DNA of 5,344 nt, from assembly GCA_027886785.1 (NCBI GenBank), contig JAPCJV010000162.1, positions 1 through 5,344 of the forward strand. Direction: 5' to 3'. Shown piece after piece: positions 1 through 4,936 of this stretch. How positions within the stretch are numbered: the first letter of the stretch is position 1; the number at the start of each line of letters is the position of its first letter. Origin of the DNA: Nitrososphaerota archaeon (lineage in GTDB: Archaea > Thermoproteota > Nitrososphaeria > Nitrososphaerales > CADDZS01). The notes beneath the pieces were generated by a model. The model worked only from the letters and a program-made list of their open reading frames with translations, had not been told where the DNA came from and did not search any database. The position numbers and the translations under genes are program-made.

Positions 1-578
1 CAGCCGTTACGAATTCCATCTGAAAAGGAATGGACAACCTTTCTAGTGGTCTCCTTATAGGGACTGTCAACCACAACTGTATCCCAGTCAAAATCGAACA
101 CAGATAAGTGGCCGGCGGAACGAGTGACTCGTATCATCTCTGACAGAGCTTTCTCCGCATCCGGAACGTGCATTAGCATGCGCTCGGTTCTGCAGGCATC
201 AAACGAATTGTCCTCAAAGCGAAGGTGTTGAGCATCACCTACTTCGAACTCCACTGGCAATCCAAGATTTGAGGCGCGCTTGCGCGCCTCGTTGATCATC
301 ACCTCGCTTACGTCTATACCAACTACCTTTCCCGTGTTACCAACGATCCGAGCGATCTCAAAGGCATCGCTTCCAGGGCCACATCCTGCATCGAGCACTC
401 TCGCCCCTCTACGAAGTTGCAAGCCTTCGAGAATGATTGGCTTGCTTGCGCGAATCGCCGGAATAGCGTTCCCCTCGTCCAAGAATTTGGTGAAAAAGTT
501 TGGGTCCTTTGTTTTGTCCACCGCGGTGAATAACGTGATATCGTCACCTGCGTTGATCTGATGGGATTTTATTGGCAT
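1..578 (-). CDS. Class I SAM-dependent methyltransferase (UbiE-like), 3' end outside window
   Basis: The 192 codons present encode a soluble enzyme expected to transfer a methyl group from S-adenosylmethionine to a small molecule; the acceptor cannot be read from the sequence. Motif I, the SAM-binding glycine loop, is VLDAGCGPGSDAF at residues 61-73. The acidic end of strand 2 is VVGIDVS at 85-91, with D89 expected to hold the SAM ribose. Motif II is GDAQHLRFEDNSFDA at 114-128, followed by RMLMHVPDAEKALSEMIRV at 133-151. The end DWDTVVVDSP followed by IRNG resembles UbiE-like (Methyltransf_11/25) proteins of about 270 residues, so roughly 75-80 C-terminal residues probably lie beyond the left edge. 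The ATG at 578 is chosen because AGGTGGT, a good archaeal Shine-Dalgarno match, sits at 589-583 on the minus strand, four bases upstream. The gene is divergent from the FAD monooxygenase. The family is secure; the substrate is unknown. Confidence 0.92.
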   Translation of the reverse strand, partial: MPIKSHQINAGDDITLFTAVDKTKDPNFFTKFLDEGNAIPAIRASKPIILEGLQLRRGARVLDAGCGPGSDAFEIARIVGNTGKVVGIDVSEVMINEARKRASNLGLPVEFEVGDAQHLRFEDNSFDACRTERMLMHVPDAEKALSEMIRVTRSAGHLSVFDFDWDTVVVDSPYKETTRKVVHSFSDGIRNG

Positions 579-646
579 TCTTACCACCTGTTCTCTCCGC
601 TCATGGAACGTCTCGCATATGTGTTCTATGATTCCAAAGGATAGTC

Positions 647-657
647 ACTATTAAAAT
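647..657 (-). promoter_or_regulatory. Possible TATA-like box of the methyltransferase gene
   Basis: On the minus strand this reads ATTTTAATAG, an A/T-only core of the archaeal TATA type. A start about 27 bases downstream would fall near position 625 and give a leader of roughly 45 bases carrying the Shine-Dalgarno site at 589-583. The surrounding gap is AT-rich, so chance matches are easy and the call is weak. Confidence 0.3.
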
Positions 658-660
658 TGT

Positions 661-700
661 GTGACGAAAAATTTCATTTAGTTACCTCGTGACGAAAATT
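661..700. repeat. Direct repeat GTGACGAAAA(A)TT, 28-base period
   Basis: GTGACGAAAAATT at 661-673 and GTGACGAAAATT at 689-700 are the same word apart from one A in the A-run. Their starts are 28 bases apart. They lie just upstream of the possible methyltransferase TATA-like box, where an activator or repressor could bind. The role is inferred from position only. Confidence 0.45.
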
Positions 701-806
701 CATCATTTTGTATTTTTATTTTGTCCCGAATTCGCCCCATTAATTTTGGTTAAAGGGATCGGCTTTTTGTAAAGTCACGACCGATTTCTCGCCTAAGTTT
801 CCGACT

Positions 807-819
807 AGGTAAATTACCT
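807..819. repeat. 13-base palindrome AGGTAA-A-TTACCT (copy 1)
   Basis: The six-base arms AGGTAA and TTACCT are perfectly complementary around one central base. A near-identical copy lies at 904-916, with start points 97 bases apart. Symmetry and duplication within one gap suggest a binding site for a dimeric regulator; no regulator gene is in the window. Confidence 0.45.
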
Positions 820-825
820 TACATT

Positions 826-851
826 TGAAAGACCACTTTCAGTAAGTGAAA
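826..851. repeat. Alternating TGAAA / TTTCA half-sites
   Basis: TGAAAG (826-831) and CTTTCA (836-841) form a perfect six-base inverted repeat with a four-base spacer. The second arm pairs again with TGAAA at 847-851. The three half-sites start at 826, 837 and 847, close to one helical turn apart, so they would lie on about the same face of the DNA. This is an operator-like arrangement, unproven. Confidence 0.35.
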
Positions 852-903
852 ACACAGTGAAAAAATAGAATATTCCACGGAAACGGCCTCATAGCTCTGA
901 TCG

Positions 904-916
904 AGGTAATTTACTT
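904..916. repeat. 13-base near-palindrome AGGTAATTTACTT (copy 2)
   Basis: This matches the reverse complement of the 807-819 site at 12 of 13 positions. The preceding GAGGTAA word also occurs inverted at 682-688 (TTACCTC), giving a possible extra half-site nearer the methyltransferase gene. Confidence 0.45.
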
Positions 917-1045
917 CTTCTGCTGTCCGTTATTGATTTAGGATCCTTCTACATTCCTTGTCGGCGAGTCTACATTTGGATATATTAACCGTGTAAATTA
1001 GGCCCGGCGAAACTCTAGGGAATTTCGTCAAAACCCATATCATCT

Positions 1046-1062
1046 TTATCTTAAGTAGATAA
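1046..1062. repeat. Inverted repeat TTATCT-5-AGATAA
   Basis: Perfect six-base arms (1046-1051 and 1057-1062) flank the spacer TAAGT, about 145 bases before the monooxygenase start. It could be an operator; in AT-rich DNA a chance origin is also possible. Confidence 0.3.
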
Positions 1063-1205
1063 TACAAATTCAGTGTTCCACACAAAGAAGAAACAATTTT
1101 TCGACAACGCTGTTATCATTTTTCAGAAAAGCCTATCCAATCGAAAATAACAAGGTATCTTAGCTTACACATGTTATCGTGATGGAGGCTTTGGCGGTAT
1201 AGATA

Positions 1206-2333
1206 ATGGTCAAAGTGGATCGCATCTTGATTGTCGGTGGAGGTATTGGGGGGCTCTCCCTTGCGACCGCCCTACGCCTTCAAGGCTTCAAACCAGAACT
1301 CATCGAGCGGAATACCACATGGCCTGAAATTGGAGCGGGAATTAATCTGCCCGCGAACGGCGTTCGCGTCCTTAGGGCGCTGGGAGTTGGAGAGGCTGCG
1401 CATCGGACCTCTGAAGATATCCGTAGCTGGGGATTCTTTGACGAGCAAGGAGAGCTGCTCTGCAAAACCGATCTCGTAGATTTATGGCGTGAAGTGGGAC
1501 CTAGCGTGGGCATAACGCGTGTGAGATTGCAGGATGCGCTGCTTACTGGTGCGTCTTCCGTACCGCATCGGTTAGGCGTCTCCCTTAAACATTTAATGCA
1601 GGATGACGAGGGAGTATCAGTCAGCTTTAGTGATGGCACCTCCGGATTTTACGATTTGGTCGTGGGAGCAGATGGCATTCATTCCATCGTACGCGAGGTA
1701 GGGATAAAACATTCTCCGCCTAGTTTTGCTGGGATGGTGGTCTGGCGCAGCCTTATCTCCACCCGGCCTCAAAGAGTTGTTGACTTCATGACCTTCATGG
1801 GTGAGGGCCGCATCTTTGGAGTCGTTCCCATGGGCGAGGGCTACACTTATGGTTTTGGACTCGTCGAATCCGCGCGCTTCGAAGATCCACTCGAAGGAAG
1901 GTTAGAACGCTTTCGCAGTCGCTTTGAAGGATTTGGCGGACCAGTTCCGGAGTACCTCGACGCTTTGGAACGCGACGAGCAACTGCACTTCGGACCTATA
2001 GAGTGGGTCGAGCTTGACGAGTGGCACAAAGGGCGAGTGGTCTTGATCGGAGACGCAGCGCATGCCGGACCACCGCACATGGGCGAGGGAGGTTGCATGG
2101 CGATGGAGGACTCTTTAGTGCTGGCTGAAGTTTTGCGTAACGCAGACAACTTACAAAAAGCAATGGAAGCTTACGTCAGAAGACGCCAGCCCCGAGCCGG
2201 GTGGGTGCAGGAGCAGAGCCGAGCCGCTGCAAAAGCTTGGGTTCTGCCGGTTGCAGTTCGTAACGCAACTCTTCGCGAGCGAGGAGACCAAATGTTTCGC
2301 GCACGTTACACCCCTCTCATACCTCCGCCATAA
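1206..2333 (+). CDS. FAD-dependent monooxygenase (group A, aromatic-hydroxylase family)
   Basis: This complete 375-residue cytosolic flavoprotein is expected to use NAD(P)H and O2 to hydroxylate or epoxidise a small, probably aromatic or cyclic, substrate. The N-terminal dinucleotide-binding fold is ILIVGGGIGGLSLA at residues 7-20 (GxGxxG at 11-16), with the ribose-binding acid E34 in ELIER. The DG motif is LVVGADGIHSIVR at 151-163, and the GD motif is RVVLIGDAAHA at 277-287, followed by GGCMAMEDSLVLAEVL (295-310). This order is that of the PF01494 group, which includes salicylate hydroxylase, 6-hydroxynicotinate monooxygenase, HpxO-type urate hydroxylase and zeaxanthin epoxidase; length is normal for it. 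No membrane segment is seen. The ATG at 1206 is the first start after an in-frame stop at 1200-1202. GGAGG at 1184-1188 is too far upstream (17 bases) for a normal ribosome site, so GTG at 1215 remains an alternative. The substrate is unknown. The gene could be a transfer from bacteria, where the family is common. Confidence 0.93.
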   Translation: MVKVDRILIVGGGIGGLSLATALRLQGFKPELIERNTTWPEIGAGINLPANGVRVLRALGVGEAAHRTSEDIRSWGFFDEQGELLCKTDLVDLWREVGPSVGITRVRLQDALLTGASSVPHRLGVSLKHLMQDDEGVSVSFSDGTSGFYDLVVGADGIHSIVREVGIKHSPPSFAGMVVWRSLISTRPQRVVDFMTFMGEGRIFGVVPMGEGYTYGFGLVESARFEDPLEGRLERFRSRFEGFGGPVPEYLDALERDEQLHFGPIEWVELDEWHKGRVVLIGDAAHAGPPHMGEGGCMAMEDSLVLAEVLRNADNLQKAMEAYVRRRQPRAGWVQEQSRAAAKAWVLPVAVRNATLRERGDQMFRARYTPLIPPP

Positions 2334-2340
2334 TTTTTTT
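2334..2340 (+). terminator. T-run terminator after the monooxygenase gene
   Basis: Seven consecutive T residues follow the TAA stop directly. Archaeal RNA polymerase commonly terminates at such runs without a hairpin. A single T7 is suggestive, not proof. Confidence 0.5.
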
Positions 2341-2473
2341 GCTCAGTTCGCTTGCACCTCTCCTTGGCAAATCAGGAATCTTCAGTGAGTGACTTCAATG
2401 ACATCAACCCGCCATTGTAGTAGTTGTTCTAGTTTCGGGTTTTTCAATTCGGTAACAGGAGGTGGTCAAGGCT

Positions 2474-2511
2474 GTAGCTCCGTTGGAGTTACCCGTGAGC
2501 GTAAAGACTCC
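2474..2511 (+). other. Two mutually exclusive small hairpins
   Basis: GTAGCTCC (2474-2481) pairs with GGAGTTAC (2485-2492) around a GTT loop, with one G-U pair. The same GGAGTTAC segment can instead pair with GTA (2501-2503) plus ACTCC (2507-2511). A shared middle arm is the layout of an RNA switch, but no plus-strand gene follows closely. Confidence 0.3.
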
Positions 2512-2541
2512 GTTTTAGGGCAAGTAAATGAGGTCGAAAAG

Positions 2542-2555
2542 TTGTAAATTTACAA
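2542..2555. repeat. Perfect 14-base palindrome TTGTAAATTTACAA
   Basis: Both strands read identically. Its core GTAAATTTAC resembles the GTAAATTAC core of the 807-819 site in the other long gap, with one extra central base. This suggests, weakly, the same regulator family at both places. Confidence 0.4.
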
Positions 2556-2600
2556 AATTCTTTGAAAGAGTTGGAATGCCCAGAATAAATTCCCTGTCTC

Positions 2601-2632
2601 CTAGTAGACTGTAGAACAGGATAGTCGACTAG
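2601..2632. other. Strong imperfect stem-loop
   Basis: CTAGTAGACT (2601-2610) and AGTCGACTAG (2623-2632) pair at nine of ten positions, and the stem extends by G-U and U-A pairs (2611-2622, 2612-2621) to leave an eight-base loop, AGAACAGG (2613-2620). The only mismatch is A2606 opposite G2627. It is the most stable structure I find by eye in the window and lies far from both flanking stop codons. It could be part of a small RNA, a terminator-like structure, or a protein-binding inverted repeat. Confidence 0.45.
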
Positions 2633-2717
2633 ATAACGAGGAAGAGGTAGATCCTAACTATCGGTAAGATTTGATACTGGAAAAATCATTGCCCAGGTGC
2701 GGTTGGAGGCCCTTCGG

Positions 2718-2723
2718 AAAAAA
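2718..2723 (-). terminator. T-run terminator of the minus-strand small gene
   Basis: On the minus strand this is a run of six T residues, 12 bases after the stop codon of the 2736-3056 gene. Its place and length fit archaeal hairpin-independent termination. Confidence 0.5.
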
Positions 2724-2735
2724 TCGGTTCTCAGT

Positions 2736-3056
2736 TTACCAATCGATCGGCGTGAACTGGCTTACCTTCCCTAAGAGTTCGGCAACAGGAGTGGTTGGAT
2801 ATACAACAGTATCGTTCCACTCGGAGTAGCCGAGCTCGTAGATCATGTCCCTCACTGCCTCGACACTCGGCGCTTCCAGAACGAGCAATACCTTGTGTCC
2901 TGGATCCAGATGCAGCGCTACGTTTTGTTTGATCTTATACTTCTCCATAACCTTGTCCATTCCACCCATAGTCTTCATGGCAAATTCCCTAGCGGCTTTA
3001 TTCGAAGAGGGGCAGTTGGAAGGCGGATGGTCTGAAAGTACAACGTAGGTGGGCAT
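2736..3056 (-). CDS. Small conserved-looking alpha/beta protein, ferredoxin-like layout, function unknown
   Basis: This 106-residue soluble protein has no signal peptide or membrane helix. The pattern is strand (TYVVLSD, 3-9), helix (about 18-40, amphipathic with several Met and Lys), strand pair (VALHLDPGHKVLLVLEAP, 46-63), helix (SVEAVRDMIYELG, 64-76) and strand (NDTVVYP, 81-87). This beta-alpha-beta-beta-alpha-beta order is that of small dimeric alpha/beta-barrel proteins; DUF3303-like or muconolactone-isomerase-like proteins are possible relatives, but I cannot confirm membership. H10, C15 and H54 could line a pocket or bind a metal; this is a guess. The ATG at 3056 has no Shine-Dalgarno site, but a TATA-like box lies about 27-34 bases upstream, fitting a leaderless message. 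The gene stands alone, divergent from the membrane protein gene at 3197 and convergent with the monooxygenase. Confidence 0.82.
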   Translation of the reverse strand: MPTYVVLSDHPPSNCPSSNKAAREFAMKTMGGMDKVMEKYKIKQNVALHLDPGHKVLLVLEAPSVEAVRDMIYELGYSEWNDTVVYPTTPVAELLGKVSQFTPIDW

Positions 3057-3082
3057 GTTTCTATGGGCAGCAAGTTAAGCTC

Positions 3083-3095
3083 ATAAAAGCTTTAT
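3083..3095. promoter_or_regulatory. Near-palindromic TATA-like element, possibly bidirectional
   Basis: ATAAAAGCTTTAT reads almost the same on both strands. On the minus strand CTTTTAT is centred about 30 bases before the ATG at 3056, where an archaeal TATA box for a leaderless message should be. On the plus strand GCTTTAT would start RNA near 3118-3120 and leave a leader of about 78 bases for the gene at 3197. Support is good for the minus strand and weaker for the plus strand. Confidence 0.5.
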
Positions 3096-3130
3096 CCGGG
3101 AAGAGGACGAAAAGGATCGGCCGGGAATGC

Positions 3131-3145
3131 GTGGAATGCCTCCAC
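3131..3145 (+). other. Small hairpin in the leader of the membrane protein gene
   Basis: GTGGA (3131-3135) pairs perfectly with TCCAC (3141-3145) around ATGCC. The word GGAATGC is repeated at 3124-3130 and 3133-3139. This would lie in the 5' leader if transcription starts near 3119. It is short and may be chance. Confidence 0.25.
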
Positions 3146-3182
3146 AGCCGGGTGCTTCAATCGCTTTCTCAAAAACTGGAAT

Positions 3183-3190
3183 GGAGGGTG
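3183..3190 (+). promoter_or_regulatory. Ribosome binding site that fixes the start at 3197
   Basis: GGAGGGTG closely matches the archaeal anti-Shine-Dalgarno target GGAGGTGA and ends six bases before the ATG at 3197. The alternative in-frame GTG at 3131 has no such site, so the shorter protein is preferred. Confidence 0.7.
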
Positions 3191-3196
3191 GCCAGG

Positions 3197-4027
3197 ATGG
3201 CAAGTAAGAGGATCGATTCCACTACTCTAATTCTGTTCACTATCGTTGCCTTGTCAGCATTCCTTGTGTTGGTCCTTGGCACAAGTAATGGCTCGATCCT
3301 CAATGCAGGATACCTAGTGGCTTCGCTCATCTTCTTGCTTCCCGCTTACTGGTCTCTAGATATCAGGCATGCTCTGGCTGTTCGCATCTATAGGAAACAA
3401 GCCCTCAGCCTCGCCTTAGCGGCTATTGTAATCGGCTTGAGTTCCTTGCCTCTTATTTCGCCTACTAGCACCACCGCGCTCATAATATCACCTGCAGGTT
3501 TTCTGTCGCTCATTTTGAGTGTCAGCTTCATGGTTGTCATTTTGTATTTCATAGACTCTACAGTGCTTGCAAGCAGACGCTCGGATCCACTGCTGCGTGA
3601 TGTGTTGCACTGGAGTCAGCTGAGATTAGTTATTTGGGTGTGGGAAAGCTTCAACATAGTCTTTGTAATATCAATTTACGTCTACACGATAATTACTGGT
3701 AATGTTTCGATCACAAACCAGATCACAAATTACTCGAACTGGACCAATCTCCCTTCTCTTATCTACAATCTCGCCTGGTTTGTGCCGACCTTCTCTTCTC
3801 TGATCATAATACCGGTGGTTATTAGGGCAAAAGACCCTACCCTCCGCAGACACTTCAAGTGGCTCGCAGCGCTGGGCGTAGTGGGAATAATTACCGTCAT
3901 CTCTTTCTCAGTAATCAGCTCTTCACAAAACCTTCTTGATACTCTGATTTCTAATGGGGCCCTCGCTTATTTCATCTACAAAAGTGCCAAGTCGCTCGTT
4001 CCGCTGAATCGGATTCCTGCATCATAA
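3197..4027 (+). CDS. Multi-pass membrane protein, paralog of the protein at 4926, function unknown
   Basis: This 276-residue integral membrane protein has about seven helices, roughly at residues 9-28, 34-52, 69-89, 98-119, 144-168, 185-209 and 219-241, with a possible short eighth near 250-262. Two charged loops, probably cytoplasmic, carry the recognisable features: DIRHALAVRIYRKQA at 55-69, and IDSTVLA (119-125) followed by RDVLHWSQLR (134-143). Equivalent segments occur at the same order and spacing in the partial protein at 4926, so the two are paralogs. N-rich residues 169-184 (NVSITNQITNYSNWTN) form a likely external loop with possible N-glycosylation sites (N169-V-S, N182-L-P is not one). 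No catalytic motif is seen. The ATG at 3197 is chosen over the GTG at 3131 because of the ribosome site at 3183-3190 and because MASKRIDS leads straight into helix 1. The KaiC-like gene follows after 240 bases on the same strand. Confidence 0.85.
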   Translation: MASKRIDSTTLILFTIVALSAFLVLVLGTSNGSILNAGYLVASLIFLLPAYWSLDIRHALAVRIYRKQALSLALAAIVIGLSSLPLISPTSTTALIISPAGFLSLILSVSFMVVILYFIDSTVLASRRSDPLLRDVLHWSQLRLVIWVWESFNIVFVISIYVYTIITGNVSITNQITNYSNWTNLPSLIYNLAWFVPTFSSLIIIPVVIRAKDPTLRRHFKWLAALGVVGIITVISFSVISSSQNLLDTLISNGALAYFIYKSAKSLVPLNRIPAS

Positions 4028-4267
4028 CGTGGATCGCTGATTTTTGGACTTCAGATTCTAAACGTGCCCATTCGAAATGGAGTTCTTCCCGACATTTTCT
4101 TCGTTGATTTTGAAACCTGTCTTTTTCCAAGTTTTCATAACAGGTCCCATCGGGTAATGCTCCGGTTTGCCCAAGAATCCAAACTGAGCTGTGATTTGGA
4201 AAATCATAATGCAGTTCGTAAGATAGGTTTAACTCAGTCCTAAGCTTAGAGCGGCACAATAGCTTCC
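4028..4267. other. 240-base gap before the KaiC-like gene; doubtful minus-strand frame
   Basis: No plus-strand gene is seen. A T5 run (4041-4045) lies 14 bases after the membrane gene stop and could weakly terminate it. TTTAA at 4228-4232 could be a TATA-like box giving the KaiC-like gene its own start near 4257. On the minus strand a stop-free frame spans 3972-4355 and crosses the whole gap; its middle part is charged and protein-like (for example HYDFPN and LPDGT). It has no ribosome site, overlaps both neighbours, and matches no family I know. It is probably a chance frame, less likely a decayed gene. Confidence 0.4.
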
Positions 4268-4936
4268 TTGGCCTCCACTGGTGTCCCATCACTTGACAAC
4301 CTACTTGGCAGTGATGGCTACCCGGATAGATCAGCGATCCTCGTTGTAGGCGCACCTGGGATTGGAAAAGAGGCGCTAGGCTACTGGTTCGTGCGATCCG
4401 GATTGATTCAAGGTGATTATTGCCTGTATGCCACGCATCGTCCTGTATCTGATGTTCTTAGGGACATGAAGGGAGTTGGCATAAGCACAGAACGGGTTCC
4501 CGAGTGGATAGCAAGTTCTGGCTCTCCTATTCGTTTAGATCTTCGTGACGCTACATCGATCTCGGTCAACATCAAACAAGCTGTACATCAAAACAAGAAT
4601 AGGCGCGTGAGAGTTGCAACAGACATCCTCTCTCCACTCCTCGTCCTGAATCCCCTGGAATCGATGTACAACTACTGGTCTCAGCTACTTTCTGATCTCA
4701 AGCAGCAAGACGCAGTAATCTTTGCTCTTGCGGAGGATGGCATGAACCCTCCGAACGTCCTAACTACAATGGAGCAGATCTTTGACGGTGTGATTGAGAT
4801 GAGGCTCTACGAAGAGGGACTCTCCATCACTCCATTGTTTCGCGTGAAGAAGATGCTTGGTCTTCCTCCGCTTCATGGTTACTTTCGGTTCTCAGTTTCA
4901 AGCACGGGAATGGAGGTTGTTCCGCATGTCCATTGA
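4268..4936 (+). CDS. KaiC/RAD55-like RecA-fold ATPase with altered active site
   Basis: This 222-residue protein has one KaiC domain. It opens with the family signature STGVPSLDNLLG (3-14), then the Walker A loop GAPGIGKE (28-35) and GDYCLYATHRPVSDVLRDM (49-67). The Walker B region is RVRVATDILSPLL (113-125, D119), and the usual C-terminal end is ITPLFRVKKMLG (187-198) to FRFSVSSTGMEVVP (206-219). Two features differ from active KaiC proteins: the Walker A Ser/Thr is Glu (E35), and the paired catalytic glutamates after the third strand are replaced by R58-P59. ATP hydrolysis is therefore doubtful; nucleotide binding or a regulatory role is more likely. Related archaeal proteins act in signalling, motility (FlaH) and gas-vesicle control (GvpD). 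The start is TTG at 4268, the only usual start after the in-frame stop at 4247 that keeps the full domain; no ribosome site is visible. The next gene overlaps it by 11 bases. Confidence 0.88.
   Translation: MASTGVPSLDNLLGSDGYPDRSAILVVGAPGIGKEALGYWFVRSGLIQGDYCLYATHRPVSDVLRDMKGVGISTERVPEWIASSGSPIRLDLRDATSISVNIKQAVHQNKNRRVRVATDILSPLLVLNPLESMYNYWSQLLSDLKQQDAVIFALAEDGMNPPNVLTTMEQIFDGVIEMRLYEEGLSITPLFRVKKMLGLPPLHGYFRFSVSSTGMEVVPHVH
4912..4919 (+). promoter_or_regulatory. Ribosome binding site inside the KaiC-like gene for the next gene
   Basis: GGAGGTTG ends six bases before the ATG at 4926 and lies within the last codons of the ATPase gene. It supports the ATG and suggests the two proteins are made from one message. 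Confidence 0.7.

Larger units (their letters stand above)
579..1205. other. 627-base AT-rich divergent intergenic region, repeat-rich, no gene seen
   Basis: I find no credible coding frame, tRNA or rRNA here. The region is clearly AT-richer than either flanking gene and contains several short symmetrical or repeated elements: a GTGACGAAAA direct repeat (661-700), two AGGTAA-W-TTACCT-like sites (807-819, 904-916), a TGAAA/TTTCA half-site cluster (826-851), GAATATTC (868-875) and a TTATCT/AGATAA inverted repeat (1046-1062). TATA-like stretches occur at 979-988 (ATATATTAA) and around 1142-1151 before the monooxygenase. A six-codon frame at 1182-1202 ends just before the monooxygenase ATG. It is probably a long control region, possibly with an unrecognised small RNA. 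Confidence 0.5.
2341..2735. other. Intergenic region between convergent genes, structured, no gene seen
   Basis: I see no supported gene in this stretch, which is long for a gap between converging genes. It contains a strong Shine-Dalgarno-like word, AGGAGGTGG (2457-2465), with no convincing reading frame after it; the only in-phase frame is 18 codons from a GTG inside that word (2462-2518). It also holds two overlapping alternative hairpins (2474-2511), a perfect palindrome (2542-2555), a strong hairpin (2601-2632) and the minus-strand terminator (2718-2723). It may hold a non-coding RNA or the worn remains of a lost gene. Confidence 0.45.

Noticed and set aside
323..547. Minus-strand frame of 74 codons in another phase of the methyltransferase
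   Set aside because: It has no family motif; the methyltransferase phase explains this stretch.
280..561. Plus-strand frame of 93 codons over the methyltransferase
   Set aside because: It lies opposite a gene with clear SAM-binding motifs, has no ribosome site, and its Ser/Pro-rich composition is that of an antisense shadow.
1182..1202. Six-codon frame (ATG to TAG) just before the monooxygenase
   Set aside because: It is too short to support as a leader peptide; it only shows that the monooxygenase cannot start further upstream in frame.
1280..1639. Minus-strand frame of 119 codons over the monooxygenase, and similar ones at 1231-1479 (plus) and 1847-2149 (minus)
   Set aside because: The Ser/Arg/Pro-rich translations show no domain, and the monooxygenase motifs run unbroken through all three regions.
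2331..2420. In-phase continuation of the monooxygenase after its stop, open for about 28 codons
   Set aside because: The protein already has normal family length and ending, so this is not evidence of a premature stop.
579..2735. tRNA, rRNA, CRISPR array or insertion sequence in the long gaps
   Set aside because: I found no cloverleaf, no regularly spaced direct repeats beyond one pair, and no transposase or paired terminal repeats.
2845..3048. Plus-strand frame of 67 codons over the small alpha/beta gene
   Set aside because: The minus-strand protein has a coherent fold pattern, promoter and terminator; this frame has none.
3131..3196. GTG start adding 22 residues to the first membrane protein
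   Set aside because: There is no ribosome site, and the extra residues include polar stretches; GGAGGGTG before the ATG at 3197 is far better.
3671..3853. Minus-strand frame of 60 codons in the membrane protein gene
   Set aside because: It lies wholly inside the membrane protein, whose hydrophobic segments are continuous there.
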